Assembly (NCBI RefSeq): GCF_000661915.1
Contig: NZ_CP007509.1
Location: 2,121,001 to 2,185,000, forward strand
Source: Stutzerimonas decontaminans
GTDB lineage: Bacteria > Pseudomonadota > Gammaproteobacteria > Pseudomonadales > Pseudomonadaceae
DNA: 64,000 bases
Reading direction: 5' to 3'
Shown here: in pieces, positions 43,823 to 54,039 of the stretch
Layout: every line of letters begins with the position of its first letter
Numbering within the stretch: the stretch's first letter is position 1
Position numbers and translations under genes: made by a program
Notes under the pieces: generated by a model
What the model saw: the letters and a program-made list of their open reading frames with translations, nothing else
Database searches by the model: none
Told to the model about the DNA's origin: nothing

Positions 43823-44919
43823 TGAGCGACGCCGATCAGCTGAAGGCCCTGCGGGTTCGAATCGACAGCCTTGACGAGCGCATTCTTGACCTGATCAGTG
43901 AGCGCGCCCGCTGCGCCCAGGAAGTGGCTAGGGTCAAGACCGCGGCGCTGGCCGAGGGCGAGTCGGCGGTGTTCTACCGACCAGAGCGCGAAGCTTGGGT
44001 GCTCAAGCACATCATGGAGCTCAATCGCGGGCCGCTCGATAACGAGGAGATGGCGCGCCTATTCCGCGAGATCATGTCGTCCTGCCTGGCCCTGGAGCAG
44101 CCGCTCCGGGTCGCCTATCTCGGCCCGGAAGGTACGTTCTCTCAGGCCGCGGCGCTCAAGCATTTCGGCCATGCGGTGATCAGCACGCCAATGGCGGCCA
44201 TCGACGAGGTGTTTCGTGAGGTTGTGGCGGGGGCCGTGAATTTCGGCGTAGTGCCGGTGGAGAACTCCACCGAAGGCGCGGTCAATCACACGCTGGATAG
44301 CTTCCTCGAACACGACATCGTGATCTGCGGCGAGGTGGAGTTGCGTATCCATCATCATCTGCTGGTGGGTGAGACGACCAAGACTGATCGGATCACGCGC
44401 ATCTACTCCCATGCGCAATCGCTGGCGCAGTGCCGTAAGTGGCTTGACGCCCACTACCCGAATGTCGAGCGCGTAGCGGTTTCCAGCAATGCGGATGCAG
44501 CCAAGCGGGTCAAGAGCGAGTGGAACTCTGCGGCCATCGCCGGCGACATGGCGGCCCAGCTCTACGGTCTGACCAAGCTGGCCGAGAAGATCGAGGATCG
44601 CCCGGATAACTCCACGCGGTTCCTGATCATCGGTAGCCAGGAAGTCCCGCCGACCGGCGACGACAAGACGTCGATCATCGTCTCGATGCGTAACAAGCCG
44701 GGTGCGCTGCACGAGTTGCTGGTGCCATTCCACGCCAACCGCATCGATCTCACCCGCATCGAGACGCGGCCGTCGCGCAGCGGAAAATGGACCTACGTGT
44801 TCTTCATCGACTTCCTCGGTCATCATCAGGATCCGCTGATCAAGGATGTCCTGGAGAAGATCGGTCAGGAAGCCGTGGCGCTGAAAGTGTTGGGCTCCTA
44901 TCCCAAAGCAGTCCTTTGA
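43822..44919 (+). CDS. pheA: Chorismate mutase / prephenate dehydratase (P-protein)
   Basis: 365 aa bifunctional enzyme for phenylalanine. Residues 1-90 are the AroQ-type mutase (LRVRIDSLDERILDLISERA), 95-275 the dehydratase (VAYLGPEGTFSQAAALKHF, VPVENSTEGAVNHT), and 285-365 an ACT domain (KTSIIVSMRNKPGALHELL, then ETRPSRSGKWTYVFF) that binds phenylalanine for feedback inhibition. ATGA overlap with serC. Followed by a gap of 82 bases with hairpins before hisC. Confidence 0.97.
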   Translation: MSDADQLKALRVRIDSLDERILDLISERARCAQEVARVKTAALAEGESAVFYRPEREAWVLKHIMELNRGPLDNEEMARLFREIMSSCLALEQPLRVAYLGPEGTFSQAAALKHFGHAVISTPMAAIDEVFREVVAGAVNFGVVPVENSTEGAVNHTLDSFLEHDIVICGEVELRIHHHLLVGETTKTDRITRIYSHAQSLAQCRKWLDAHYPNVERVAVSSNADAAKRVKSEWNSAAIAGDMAAQLYGLTKLAEKIEDRPDNSTRFLIIGSQEVPPTGDDKTSIIVSMRNKPGALHELLVPFHANRIDLTRIETRPSRSGKWTYVFFIDFLGHHQDPLIKDVLEKIGQEAVALKVLGSYPKAVL

Positions 44920-44953
44920 TATTGCGGCTTCAGGCTGCGGCGGCGGGGACAGG

Positions 44954-45001
44954 CGGGCGGCTTGTACCAGCCGCCCGAGGCCTGCGGCCTGAGGCTTTTT
45001 T
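44954..45001 (+). promoter_or_regulatory. Terminator-like hairpin directly before hisC
   Basis: CGGGCGGCT-TGTACC-AGCCGCCCG (44954-44977) is followed by a small AGGCC-TGC-GGCCT stem, GAGG and a run of T that ends at the base before the hisC ATG. The GAGG is the only plausible ribosome site for hisC. So folding here could affect both transcription and translation of hisC; this is an inference. Confidence 0.55.
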
Positions 45002-46111
45002 ATGAGTTGTGATTACCTCGCCCTGGCTCAGCCGGGCGTGCAGAAGCTGTCTCCCTATGTACCGGGTAAGCCGGTTGACGAGCTGGCGCGCGAGCTGAAT
45101 CTGGACCCTGCTGGAATCGTGAAGCTGGCCAGCAACGAAAACCCGCTGGGGCCGAGCCCGAAAGTGCTCGACGCTATCAGGGCTGAGCTTTCGGAGCTGA
45201 CACGCTACCCGGACGGCAACGGTTTCGCGCTCAAAAAGCGACTCGCCGAACGCTATTCGGTCGACATCGGTCAGGTAACGTTGGGCAATGGCTCCAATGA
45301 CATCCTTGAACTGGTCGCTCGCGCCTACCTGGCGCCGGGGCTGAATGCCGTTTTCAGCGAACATGCCTTCGCTGTCTATCCGATTGCCACGCAAGCGGTC
45401 GGTGCCGAGGGGCGTGCCGTGCCGGCAAAGAACTGGGGCCACGATCTCGACGCAATGGCGGCGGCCATCGACGAAAACACCCGAGTGGCTTTCGTCGCCA
45501 ATCCCAACAATCCGACCGGAACCTGGTTCGATGCTGCTGCGCTGGGCGGATTTCTCGCTCGCGTGCCGGAGCATGTCCTGGTGGTGCTGGACGAGGCCTA
45601 CATTGAATATGCCGAAGGGCAGGAGTTGCCGGATGGCCTGGCATTTCTGGCCGACTGTCCGAACCTGCTGGTTTCGCGCACCTTCTCCAAGGCCTATGGC
45701 CTGGCGGCCCTGCGCGTCGGCTACGCCATCAGCTCGCCAGTGATCGCCGACGTACTGAACCGCGTCAGGCAGCCGTTCAATGTGAATGGTCTGGCACTGG
45801 CAGCGGCTTGCGCAGCGCTGGACGATGTCGATTATCTGGTCGCCAGTCGCAAGGTGAATGACGCCGGAATGGCCCAGCTGGAGTCTGGCTTTCGTCAGTT
45901 GGGACTGGAGTGGATTCCGTCGCGGGGCAATTTCATCGCGGTGGATTTCGCCCGCGATGCTACACCGATCAATCAGGCCCTCTTGCGTGAGGGCGTGATT
46001 GTGCGGCCTGTGGCTGGATACGGCATGCCAACGTTCCTGCGTGTCTCAATTGGTACCGAGCAGGAAAATGCACGCTTTCTCGATGTGCTGCGCCAGGTGC
46101 TCGCTCAGTGA
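45002..46111 (+). CDS. hisC: Histidinol-phosphate aminotransferase (aromatic-type HisC)
   Basis: 369 aa, class II-type PLP transaminase. LASNENPLGPSPKVLD near the start and the PLP lysine in RTFSKAYGLAALRVGYAIS are HisC hallmarks. It exchanges amino groups between glutamate and imidazoleacetol phosphate, and in pseudomonads the copy between pheA and tyrA is thought to act also on phenylpyruvate or 4-hydroxyphenylpyruvate, as its neighbours suggest. Its stop overlaps the GTG of the fused tyrA-aroA gene. Confidence 0.92.
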   Translation: MSCDYLALAQPGVQKLSPYVPGKPVDELARELNLDPAGIVKLASNENPLGPSPKVLDAIRAELSELTRYPDGNGFALKKRLAERYSVDIGQVTLGNGSNDILELVARAYLAPGLNAVFSEHAFAVYPIATQAVGAEGRAVPAKNWGHDLDAMAAAIDENTRVAFVANPNNPTGTWFDAAALGGFLARVPEHVLVVLDEAYIEYAEGQELPDGLAFLADCPNLLVSRTFSKAYGLAALRVGYAISSPVIADVLNRVRQPFNVNGLALAAACAALDDVDYLVASRKVNDAGMAQLESGFRQLGLEWIPSRGNFIAVDFARDATPINQALLREGVIVRPVAGYGMPTFLRVSIGTEQENARFLDVLRQVLAQ

Positions 46112-48351
46112 ATCACGTTCGTCACGCCCAGCAGCCTTCGCCTGTTGTAAATCGCCTGGTGGTGATCGGCCTCGGGCTGATCGGCGGCTCGTTCGCCAAG
46201 GGTTTGCGTGAGGCTGGCCTTTGTCGCGAAGTGATTGGCTTCGACCTGGACGTGCGCTCGCGGGAACTGGCGGTCGAACTGGGTGTGGTGGATCGTTGCG
46301 CCGACACGCTCGCCGAGGCTTGTCATGGGGCTGACGTAATCCAGCTTGCGACGCCTATCCTTGCGCTGGAGCGGCTGCTCGGTGAGCTGGCGAAGCTCGA
46401 ACTGGGCGAGGCGGTGATCACCGATGTCGGCAGTGCCAAGGGTAACGTGGTGCGCTGTGCGCGCAACGTGTTCGGCGAGATGCCTTCCCACTTTGTCCCT
46501 GGCCATCCCATTGCGGGTTCTGAACTGAGTGGCGTGACGGCGGCCAAGAGCACGCTGTTCCGACGGCACAAGGTCATCCTTACGCCGGGGGAGAACACCG
46601 ATCCACAAGCGCTCGCGCTGGTGACTAAGCTCTGGTCGGCACTCGGTGCAGACGTCGAGCACATGGACGTCGCGCATCACGACGAGGTGCTGGCTGCCAC
46701 TAGTCATCTGCCTCACTTGTTGGCCTTCGGTCTGGTTGATTCGCTTGCCAAGCGCCATGAGAATCTCGAGATCTTCCGTTACGCGGCAGGTGGCTTTCGC
46801 GATTTCACCCGTATCGCTGGTAGCGATCCGGTGATGTGGCACGACATTTTTCTCGCCAATCGCGAGGCCGTGCTGCACACCCTGGACGATTTTCGTGCCG
46901 ATCTCGACGCGCTGCGCGCCGCGGTCGATGAAGGAGACGGGCACCAGTTGTTGGGCGTGTTTACACGTGCCAAGGCGGCCCGGGAACATTTCAGTAAAAT
47001 ACTGGCTCGCCGAGCCTATGTGGACGTTATGCATTCCAATGACCTCGTTTTCCTCGCCAACCCCGGCGGCAGCCTGACTGGCCATCTGCGTGTGCCAGGC
47101 GACAAATCCATTTCTCATCGTTCGATCATGCTCGGCTCCCTTGCCGAGGGTGTAACGGAAGTCGAAGGCTTCCTCGAGGGCGAAGATGCTCTGGCGACCA
47201 TTCAGGCGTTCCGGGACATGGGCGTCGTCATCGAAGGCCCGCATCAGGGCCGCGTGACGGTCCATGGTGTCGGCCTGCACGGCCTCAAGGCACCGCCGGG
47301 CCCGATCTACCTGGGCAATTCCGGAACCTCCATGCGGTTACTGTCCGGTTTGCTCGCGGCGCAACCGTTCGATACGACGCTGACCGGCGATGCGTCCCTG
47401 TCCAAGCGGCCGATGAATCGCGTCGCCAAGCCGTTGCGCGAGATGGGCGCGGTCATCGAGACGGCTCCGGAGGGGCGGCCTCCGCTGACCATTCGTGGCG
47501 GTCAGCGTCTGTCAGGTATGCATTACGAGATGCCGATGGCCAGCGCCCAGGTCAAGTCCTGCCTGTTGCTGGCTGGCCTGTATGCCGCAGGCCAGACTTC
47601 GGTCACCGAACCGGCCCCGACGCGCGACCATACCGAGCGCATGCTGTGTGGCTTCGGCTATCCGGTGACCGTCAAGGGCAGCACTGCGCTCGTCGAGCCC
47701 GGACATAAGCTGCAGGCGACCCATATTGAAGTGCCGGCAGATATCTCTTCGGCGGCGTTCTTCATGGTTGCGGCGAGCATCGCCCAAGGCTCGGAAATCC
47801 TGCTCGAGCACGTTGGTGTGAATCCGACCCGCACTGGTGTGATCGACATCCTCAAACTGATGGGTGGCGATATCTCCCTGGAGAACCCCCGTGAAGTGGG
47901 TGGTGAGCCGGTGGCGGACATCCGTGTGCGTGGTGCAAAGCTCAAAGGCATCGATATTCCTGAAGATCTGGTGCCGCTGGCTATTGATGAGTTTCCGGTG
48001 CTCTTCGTCGCAGCGGCCTGCGCGGAAGGTCGTACCACGTTGCGTGGTGCCGAGGAGCTGCGGGTCAAGGAGTCAGACCGCATCCAGGTCATGGCGGACG
48101 GGCTGCAGACCCTCGGTGTCAAGGCTGAACCGACCCCGGACGGAATTGTCATCGAAGGGGGGGCAATTGGCTCCGGCGAAGTCTGGGCTCATGGCGACCA
48201 TCGTATTGCCATGTCCTTCAGCGTAGCGGCGCTACGCGCCAGTGGTCCTATCCGTATCCACGACTGCGCCAATGTCGCGACATCGTTCCCCAACTTCCTT
48301 GCCTTGGCGCAGCGTGCCGGCATGCAGGTTCATTCGGAGGGTGATTCATGA
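46108..48351 (+). CDS. tyrA-aroA: Fused prephenate dehydrogenase / EPSP synthase
   Basis: 747 aa from GTG 46108, overlapping the hisC stop. Residues 15-295 are a prephenate (or arogenate) dehydrogenase with the NAD-binding [17 protein letters not shown]; residues 305-747 are 5-enolpyruvylshikimate-3-phosphate synthase ([26 protein letters not shown], and the C-terminal LRVKESDRI and GDHRIAMSF). The fusion links the last shared step of aromatic synthesis with the tyrosine branch and is characteristic of Pseudomonas and relatives. ATGA overlap with cmk. Confidence 0.96.
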   Translation: MNHVRHAQQPSPVVNRLVVIGLGLIGGSFAKGLREAGLCREVIGFDLDVRSRELAVELGVVDRCADTLAEACHGADVIQLATPILALERLLGELAKLELGEAVITDVGSAKGNVVRCARNVFGEMPSHFVPGHPIAGSELSGVTAAKSTLFRRHKVILTPGENTDPQALALVTKLWSALGADVEHMDVAHHDEVLAATSHLPHLLAFGLVDSLAKRHENLEIFRYAAGGFRDFTRIAGSDPVMWHDIFLANREAVLHTLDDFRADLDALRAAVDEGDGHQLLGVFTRAKAAREHFSKILARRAYVDVMHSNDLVFLANPGGSLTGHLRVPGDKSISHRSIMLGSLAEGVTEVEGFLEGEDALATIQAFRDMGVVIEGPHQGRVTVHGVGLHGLKAPPGPIYLGNSGTSMRLLSGLLAAQPFDTTLTGDASLSKRPMNRVAKPLREMGAVIETAPEGRPPLTIRGGQRLSGMHYEMPMASAQVKSCLLLAGLYAAGQTSVTEPAPTRDHTERMLCGFGYPVTVKGSTALVEPGHKLQATHIEVPADISSAAFFMVAASIAQGSEILLEHVGVNPTRTGVIDILKLMGGDISLENPREVGGEPVADIRVRGAKLKGIDIPEDLVPLAIDEFPVLFVAAACAEGRTTLRGAEELRVKESDRIQVMADGLQTLGVKAEPTPDGIVIEGGAIGSGEVWAHGDHRIAMSFSVAALRASGPIRIHDCANVATSFPNFLALAQRAGMQVHSEGDS

Positions 48352-49037
48352 TCAGGCCTGTACCGGTCATCACTATCGATGGGCCGAGTGGTTCCGGGAA
48401 GGGGACAGTAGCGGCGCTGCTCGCCGGCAAGCTTGGCTGGAATTTCCTAGACTCCGGTGCCCTGTATCGACTGCTGGCATTCGCAGCGCGCAATCATGGG
48501 GTCGATCTGACCAACGAAGAAGCACTGAAGGTGCTCGCCGAGCATCTTGATGTTCAGTTCGGTGCGGCGCGCGAAGGGCACGGCATGGTCATCACGCTCG
48601 AAGGGGAGGACGTCACCGAGGCCATTCGCAACGAGAGCGTTGGTGCGGGTGCATCCCAGGTCGCGGCGTTGCCGGTGGTTCGCACAGCTTTGTTGCAGCG
48701 GCAGAAGGCCTTTCGTGAGGCCCCCGGACTGGTCGCCGATGGCCGCGACATGGGTACGGTAGTTTTCCCCGATGCACCATTGAAGATTTTCCTCACCGCT
48801 AGCGCCGAAGAGCGTGCTCGTCGACGTTACTTGCAGTTGAAGGCGCGGGGTGATGATGTTAATCTCGCGAGTCTTCTTGAGGAGATCCGGGAGCGCGATG
48901 AGCGCGATACCCAACGTGCGGTGGCGCCGCTGAAGCCGGCAGATGATGCCGTTCAATTGGATTCCACTACACTCTCCATCGAAGAAGTGCTGCAAAAGAT
49001 TCTGAGCGAAGTCGTCGAACGCGATTTGGCTGGATGA
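48348..49037 (+). CDS. cmk: Cytidylate kinase
   Basis: 229 aa. Phosphorylates CMP and dCMP with ATP. The P-loop [19 protein letters not shown] is at the N-terminus and the family motif [15 protein letters not shown] binds the acceptor. It overlaps the aroA half by 4 bases and is followed by rpsA after a leader with a terminator-like hairpin, the same cmk-rpsA pairing as in most gammaproteobacteria. Confidence 0.97.
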   Translation: MIRPVPVITIDGPSGSGKGTVAALLAGKLGWNFLDSGALYRLLAFAARNHGVDLTNEEALKVLAEHLDVQFGAAREGHGMVITLEGEDVTEAIRNESVGAGASQVAALPVVRTALLQRQKAFREAPGLVADGRDMGTVVFPDAPLKIFLTASAEERARRRYLQLKARGDDVNLASLLEEIRERDERDTQRAVAPLKPADDAVQLDSTTLSIEEVLQKILSEVVERDLAG

Positions 49038-49114
49038 ATGGAACGCCGAAAGGTGGCCAAACGGACTCAAGACAGCTCAACCCTTTCGGAGCATGTCAGA
49101 GCCGTTAACAAGGA

Positions 49115-49155
49115 GGCATGTGGGAGACCAGATCCAGTCCCGCAGGCCTTTTTTT
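49115..49155 (+). terminator. Terminator or attenuator in the rpsA leader
   Basis: Arms 49115-49125 and 49138-49148 pair with one mismatch and one wobble and are followed by seven T. It lies 72 bases before the rpsA start and would end cmk transcripts or attenuate rpsA. Confidence 0.7.
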
Positions 49156-49227
49156 ATATGAATGAACCCACATTGTCTGGAATGTGGAGATTGGGCGGAT
49201 CCTCGCCTGAAAACAGCAGGAATCAAC

Positions 49228-50910
49228 ATGAGCGAAAGCTTCGCAGAACTTTTTGAAGAAAGCCTTAAATCCCTCGACATGCAGCCGGGCGCCATCATCA
49301 CCGGCATCGTGGTCGACATCGACGGTGACTGGGTCACCGTGCATGCCGGCCTCAAGTCCGAGGGCGTCATCCCGGTCGAGCAGTTCTACAACGAGCAGGG
49401 CGAGCTGACCATCAAGGTGGGTGACGAGGTCCACGTTGCTCTGGACGCGGTTGAAGATGGCTTTGGCGAAACCAAGCTGTCCCGTGAAAAAGCCAAGCGC
49501 GCGGAATCCTGGATTGTTCTGGAAGCGGCTTTCGCTGCAGAAGAAGTGGTCAAGGGCGTCATCAACGGCAAAGTCAAAGGTGGCTTCACCGTCGACGTCA
49601 ACGGTATTCGTGCGTTCCTGCCGGGTTCGCTGGTCGATGTCCGCCCTGTGCGCGACACCACCCACCTGGAAGGCAAAGAGCTCGAGTTCAAGGTCATCAA
49701 GCTGGACCAGAAGCGCAACAACGTTGTCGTTTCCCGCCGCAGCGTGCTGGAAGCCGAGAACAGCGCCGAGCGCGAAGCTCTGCTCGAGTCCCTGCAGGAA
49801 GGTCAGCAGGTCAAGGGTATCGTCAAGAACCTCACCGACTACGGTGCGTTCGTTGATCTGGGCGGCGTCGATGGTCTGCTGCACATCACCGACATGGCCT
49901 GGAAGCGTATCAAGCATCCGTCCGAGATCGTCAACGTTGGCGACGAGATCGATGTCAAGGTGCTGAAGTTCGACCGCGAGCGCAACCGCGTATCGCTGGG
50001 TCTGAAGCAGCTGGGCGAAGACCCATGGGTTGCCATCAAGGCTCGTTACCCGGAAGGCACCCGCGTTCAGGCGCGTGTCACCAACCTCACCGACTACGGC
50101 TGCTTCGCCGAGCTGGAAGAAGGCGTCGAAGGTCTGGTACACGTTTCCGAAATGGATTGGACCAACAAGAACATCCACCCGTCGAAGGTCGTTCAGGTCG
50201 GCGACGAAGTGGAAGTCATGGTTCTGGACATCGACGAAGAGCGTCGTCGCATCTCCCTGGGCATCAAGCAGTGCAAGTCCAACCCATGGGAAGACTTCTC
50301 TGGCCAGTTCAACAAGGGCGACCGCATCTCCGGCACCATCAAGTCGATCACCGACTTCGGTATCTTCATTGGTCTGGACGGCGGCATCGACGGTCTGGTT
50401 CACCTGTCCGACATCTCCTGGAACGAGCCGGGTGAAGAAGCCGTTCGCCGCTTCAAGAAGGGCGACGAGCTGGATACCGTCATCCTGTCGGTCGACCCGG
50501 AGCGTGAGCGCATCTCCCTGGGCATCAAGCAGCTGGAAGACGATCCGTTCTCCAACTACGCCGCCGTCAATGACAAGGGCAGCATCGTTCGCGGTACCGT
50601 GAAAGAAGTTGACGCCAAGGGCGCCATCATTGATCTGGGTAACGATATCGAAGCTACTCTGAAAGCTTCCGAAATCAGCCGTGACCGCGTTGAAGATGCG
50701 CGCAACGTGCTGAAGGAAGGCGACGAAGTCGAAGCCAAGATCATCAGCATCGACCGCAAGTCCCGCGTAATCAGCCTGTCCATCAAGTCCAAAGACGTCG
50801 AAGACGAAAAGGATGCGATGAAAGAGCTGCGCACCAAGCAGGACGTAGAAAGCACTGGCCCGACCACCATTGGTGATCTGATCCGTGCTCAGATGGAAAA
50901 CCAGAACTAA
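49228..50910 (+). CDS. rpsA: 30S ribosomal protein S1
   Basis: 560 aa from ATG 49228 (CAGGAATCAAC upstream; [16 protein letters not shown] is the conserved start). Six S1 OB-fold repeats of about 75 residues; repeats 3-6 share the GD-x-v-kg...VSLGxKQ pattern (for example [14 protein letters not shown] and [14 protein letters not shown]). The protein binds mRNA and delivers it to the small subunit during initiation. The gene is strongly codon-biased, as expected for high expression. A long antisense frame is a by-product of that bias. Confidence 0.98.
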   Translation: MSESFAELFEESLKSLDMQPGAIITGIVVDIDGDWVTVHAGLKSEGVIPVEQFYNEQGELTIKVGDEVHVALDAVEDGFGETKLSREKAKRAESWIVLEAAFAAEEVVKGVINGKVKGGFTVDVNGIRAFLPGSLVDVRPVRDTTHLEGKELEFKVIKLDQKRNNVVVSRRSVLEAENSAEREALLESLQEGQQVKGIVKNLTDYGAFVDLGGVDGLLHITDMAWKRIKHPSEIVNVGDEIDVKVLKFDRERNRVSLGLKQLGEDPWVAIKARYPEGTRVQARVTNLTDYGCFAELEEGVEGLVHVSEMDWTNKNIHPSKVVQVGDEVEVMVLDIDEERRRISLGIKQCKSNPWEDFSGQFNKGDRISGTIKSITDFGIFIGLDGGIDGLVHLSDISWNEPGEEAVRRFKKGDELDTVILSVDPERERISLGIKQLEDDPFSNYAAVNDKGSIVRGTVKEVDAKGAIIDLGNDIEATLKASEISRDRVEDARNVLKEGDEVEAKIISIDRKSRVISLSIKSKDVEDEKDAMKELRTKQDVESTGPTTIGDLIRAQMENQN

Positions 50911-50925
50911 GTTCGGGTTCTTCAT

Positions 50926-50956
50926 GAAAAAGGGCGACTTCGGTCGCCCTTTTTTG
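50926..50956 (+). terminator. Terminator after rpsA
   Basis: GAAAAAGGGCGAC-TTCG-GTCGCCCTTTTTTG: 7-bp GC stem with tetraloop TTCG and T6. Confidence 0.93.
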
Positions 50957-51014
50957 TGCCCCTGAGAAAGCGGTTGAACGATGATGCCTTCCGGTCGAGT
51001 CGCCGAGTACTCGC

Positions 51015-51458
51015 CTAGCCTTTGGCTTTCTCCATGGCAAGTGCCTCGTTGACTGCCAGCCAGCCATCCACGGCTTGCTCGCCGACATCATCGAAGGCCC
51101 GTTGAAGCAGACGGACCTGTTCCTTGCGCAAGGCCTGCTCTAACTTCGCCCCCTCTGCGGTAAAGCGCAGCATGCGCTTACGCTTGTCATCTGCTGCCGT
51201 AAGGCTCTCCACCAGATGCATTTCGATCAGCTGGCGTAGCGGTGTGTTCAGCGCCTGCTTGGAGACACCGAGATAGCTCAGCAACTCCTTGACGCTCAGG
51301 TCCGGGTAGCTGGCGATGAAGAACAGGATGCGGTGATGCACGCGTGACAGGCCTCGACGGGCCAGCATCTCGTCAGGCTTGGCCGTGAAGGCCTGATAGC
51401 CGAGAAAGAAGCTTTCCATTATCTGGCGCTGCACTGCGCTTTTTTTTAGGTCAGGCAT
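51015..51458 (-). CDS. MarR-family transcriptional regulator
   Basis: 147 aa. A winged helix lies at about 40-105 (LSVKELLSYLGVSKQALNT as the helix-turn-helix, then an Arg-Lys-rich wing at DDKRKRMLRFTAEG), flanked by dimerising helices, as in MarR proteins. It is divergent from the PLP aminotransferase with about 80 bases between, so it probably controls that promoter and its own. The effector is unknown. Stop to the rpsA terminator is about 60 bases. Confidence 0.88.
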   Translation of the reverse strand: MPDLKKSAVQRQIMESFFLGYQAFTAKPDEMLARRGLSRVHHRILFFIASYPDLSVKELLSYLGVSKQALNTPLRQLIEMHLVESLTAADDKRKRMLRFTAEGAKLEQALRKEQVRLLQRAFDDVGEQAVDGWLAVNEALAMEKAKG

Positions 51459-51538
51459 ATTGACGTATTTATTGTGAGAGGCGTAATTTCGGTCAAGAAG
51501 TTTGACTTATTTTGCAGCGCCTCGCATCTGGTATGGAA

Positions 51539-52705
51539 ATGGCCTTCTCCGAACGCATTACTCGCCTTAAAAGTTCTCTCATTCGTGAAATTCTCGCCGC
51601 AGCCCAGCGCCCGGAAGTGATGTCCTTTGCCGGTGGGCTGCCGGCGGAGGCGATGCTGCCGACGGTCGATTGGGCTGAATTGCCGGCAAGCATGGGACAG
51701 TATGGGATGAGCGAAGGCGAGCCCGCTCTCCGTGAACTCATTGCCGCCCAGGCGCGGGCGCTTGGCGTGCCTTGCGAAGCCAGTCAGGTGTTGATCGTCA
51801 GCGGCTCGCAGCAGACGCTGGATCTCGCGTCGAAGCTCTTTATCGACTCAGGAACAGAGGTGCTGGTCGAGGCGCCAACCTATCTCGCTGCTCTACAGTC
51901 CTTTCAATTGTTCGGAGCTGAATGTCTGGCAGTTCCCCAGCAGGCCGATGGTCCGGATTTGGCCGCCCTGCGCGCAACGCTGGAGCAGCACGAGCCTGCT
52001 TTCGCCTATCTGATTCCTACGTTTCAAAATCCATCCGCTGTTCGCTACAGCGAAGCCAAGCGTGATGCGGTCGCTGCGTTGCTGGATGAGTTTGGCGTGA
52101 CACTGCTCGAGGATGAGCCATATCGTGAGCTGGTATTCGATCAGGGCAGTGCCAAGCCGATTGTCTCGCGTCTGAAACGAGCGAGCTGGATCTACACCGG
52201 TACGGTTTCCAAGACGCTGCTGCCGGGCTTGCGGGTGGGGTATCTGATCGCCTCGCCGGACCTTTTTCCTTATTTGCTGCGGCTGAAGCAGTCGGCTGAT
52301 CTGCACACCAACCGGATCGGACAATGGCAGGCGTTGCAGTGGTTGGGTAGCGACCGTTATCAGGAGCATCTTGGGGAGCTGCGAGACTTTTATCGTATTC
52401 GCCGTGACGCCATGCAGGATTCGCTCGAGGAGCATTTCGGCGATCTGGCGACCTGGGAACTTCCGCAAGGCGGACTGTTCTTCTGGCTCACTCTGCGGCA
52501 GCCGCTGGATACCCGGACGCTGCTCAAACAGGCTCTCGCGGAGGATGTGGTGTTCATGCCCGGCGAGCCTTTCTTCGTCGATCCTGAAGCAAACCCCGGT
52601 TATCTGCGATTGAATTTCAGCCATGTTTCGGCTGAACGGATGAGTGAGGGGTTGCGCCGGTTGGCGCAGGTCATCCGTGATGCCAGCGCATCGGAAGCTG
52701 CTTGA
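51539..52705 (+). CDS. PLP-dependent aminotransferase, class I/II (LysN/2-aminoadipate type)
   Basis: 388 aa if it begins at ATG 51539, where the family start MAFSERITRLKSSLIREIL is found; ATG 51533 is two codons upstream and neither has a strong ribosome site. Fold-type I enzyme: substrate loop MSFAGGLPAE, a Tyr near IPTFQNPSAVRYSE, and the PLP lysine in YTGTVSKTLLPGLRVGYLI. Relatives are 2-aminoadipate or kynurenine/aromatic aminotransferases, often next to GntR/MarR regulators. Substrate is not predictable. The GST gene follows after 44 bases. Confidence 0.85.
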   Translation: MAFSERITRLKSSLIREILAAAQRPEVMSFAGGLPAEAMLPTVDWAELPASMGQYGMSEGEPALRELIAAQARALGVPCEASQVLIVSGSQQTLDLASKLFIDSGTEVLVEAPTYLAALQSFQLFGAECLAVPQQADGPDLAALRATLEQHEPAFAYLIPTFQNPSAVRYSEAKRDAVAALLDEFGVTLLEDEPYRELVFDQGSAKPIVSRLKRASWIYTGTVSKTLLPGLRVGYLIASPDLFPYLLRLKQSADLHTNRIGQWQALQWLGSDRYQEHLGELRDFYRIRRDAMQDSLEEHFGDLATWELPQGGLFFWLTLRQPLDTRTLLKQALAEDVVFMPGEPFFVDPEANPGYLRLNFSHVSAERMSEGLRRLAQVIRDASASEAA

Positions 52706-52749
52706 GGACATTGCATAACCCGCACCGCGGGTTTATCGGAGGGGAGACC

Positions 52750-53352
52750 ATGTTGAAAGTCTATGGCGATTACAGGTCGGGTAATTGCTACAAGATCAAG
52801 CTGATGCTTCATCTGCTGGACCAACCTTATGAATGGATTCCGATCAATGTCCTGCGGGGCGAATCCCGCTCCGAGGAGTTTCTCAAGAAGAATCCGAACG
52901 GCAAGATTCCGGTTCTGGAGCTGGAAGATGGCACTTGTCTGTGGGAATCCAACGCCATCCTGAACTATCTCGCCGAGGGAAGTGAGTTCCTGCCGACGGA
53001 TCCACGCTTGCGCACTCAGGTGCTGCAGTGGCAGTTCTTCGAGCAGTACAGCCACGAGCCCTTCTTGGCAGTGGCCCGTTACATCAAGGTCTACCTCGGT
53101 ATGCCGGAGGACCGACGCGAAGAGTACGAGGCCAAGCAGCTGGACGGCTATCACGCACTGAACGTGATGGAGCAGCAACTGCTGCGAACGCCTTACCTAG
53201 TCGGGGAGCATTATTCGATCGCCGACGTCGCGCTGTACGCCTACACGCACGTGGCTGAAGAGGGTGGTTTTGAACTGGATGGCTATCTCGCGATTCGCCA
53301 GTGGCTGCAACGCGTCGCCAGCCATCCGCGGCATGTCGGCATGTACGATTGA
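52750..53352 (+). CDS. Glutathione S-transferase-like protein
   Basis: 200 aa from ATG 52750 (GGAGGGGAGACC just before). N-terminal thioredoxin-like domain (MLKVYGDYRSGNCYKIKLML, with SGNCYK as the likely glutathione-activating loop, and NGKIPVLELEDG and ESNAIL for gamma-glutamyl binding), and an all-helical C-terminal domain (YSIADVALYAYTHVAEEG with the capping box). Presumably conjugates or reduces small electrophiles in the cytoplasm. It probably shares a transcript with the aminotransferase. Substrate unknown. Confidence 0.87.
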   Translation: MLKVYGDYRSGNCYKIKLMLHLLDQPYEWIPINVLRGESRSEEFLKKNPNGKIPVLELEDGTCLWESNAILNYLAEGSEFLPTDPRLRTQVLQWQFFEQYSHEPFLAVARYIKVYLGMPEDRREEYEAKQLDGYHALNVMEQQLLRTPYLVGEHYSIADVALYAYTHVAEEGGFELDGYLAIRQWLQRVASHPRHVGMYD

Positions 53353-53355
53353 ATG

Positions 53356-53384
53356 AAAAACAGGGCCGCAAGGGCCCTGTTTTA
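53356..53384. terminator. Bidirectional terminator between GST and folE
   Basis: AAAACAGGGCC-GCAAG-GGCCCTGTTTT hairpin, four A and four T on either side; serves both converging genes. Confidence 0.88.
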
Positions 53385-53398
53385 CCGCGCAGTCGGCT

Positions 53399-53944
53399 TT
53401 ACTTAACCAGGCCGAGAAACTCGCTGCGAGTTGCTGCATTCTCGCGGAACTGGCCGAGCATCACCGATGTGACCATCGATGAATTCTGCTTCTCGACGCC
53501 GCGCATCATCATGCACATATGTTGCGCTTCGATGACCACCGCGACACCTGATGCACCGGTAACCTGCTGCATCGCCTCGGCGATTTCACGGGTCAGGTTC
53601 TCCTGAATCTGCAGGCGGCGCGCATACATGTCTACGATTCGGGCGACCTTCGACAGGCCGAGTACCTTGCCGTTGGGCAAATAAGCAACATGAGCCTTGC
53701 CGATGAAAGGCAGCATGTGATGCTCGCACAGCGAATACAGCTCGATATTCTTGACCAGCACCATTTCGCTGTTGTCCGAGCTGAACAGCGCGCCGTTGGT
53801 GACTTCTTCAAGGGTCTGCTGATAGCCCTTGCACAGGTACTGCATGGCTTTGGCCGCGCGCTTGGGCGTGTCGAGCAGGCCTTCGCGGCTAACGTCCTCG
53901 CCAAGTTGGCCAAGGATCGCGGTGTAGTGTTGTTCCAGGGACAT
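53399..53944 (-). CDS. folE: GTP cyclohydrolase I
   Basis: 181 aa. Converts GTP to dihydroneopterin triphosphate, first step of folate synthesis. Zinc ligands Cys73 and His76 are in [13 protein letters not shown] and Cys144 in [30 protein letters not shown] is the other family signature. Length fits the short Pseudomonas-type FolE. It is followed at a distance of about 95 bases by the Smr gene upstream in the same direction. Confidence 0.97.
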   Translation of the reverse strand: MSLEQHYTAILGQLGEDVSREGLLDTPKRAAKAMQYLCKGYQQTLEEVTNGALFSSDNSEMVLVKNIELYSLCEHHMLPFIGKAHVAYLPNGKVLGLSKVARIVDMYARRLQIQENLTREIAEAMQQVTGASGVAVVIEAQHMCMMMRGVEKQNSSMVTSVMLGQFRENAATRSEFLGLVK

Positions 53945-54039
53945 TGAACTACCTGTCAGGCTTCATGAGGGCGCGAACGCGAAGGGTAGGGGGCGGCCGC
54001 TTGGCTGGCAAGTATTCCGAGTGATCTGCTGGGTATGTT

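Noticed and set aside
46105..47280. 391-codon frame antisense to tyrA-aroA
   Set aside because: No family similarity or ribosome site; the sense frame is a recognised fusion enzyme.
49105..50925. 606-codon open frame antisense to rpsA
   Set aside because: It is a codon-bias shadow of a highly expressed gene; the sense strand encodes S1 with six clear repeats and its own ribosome site.
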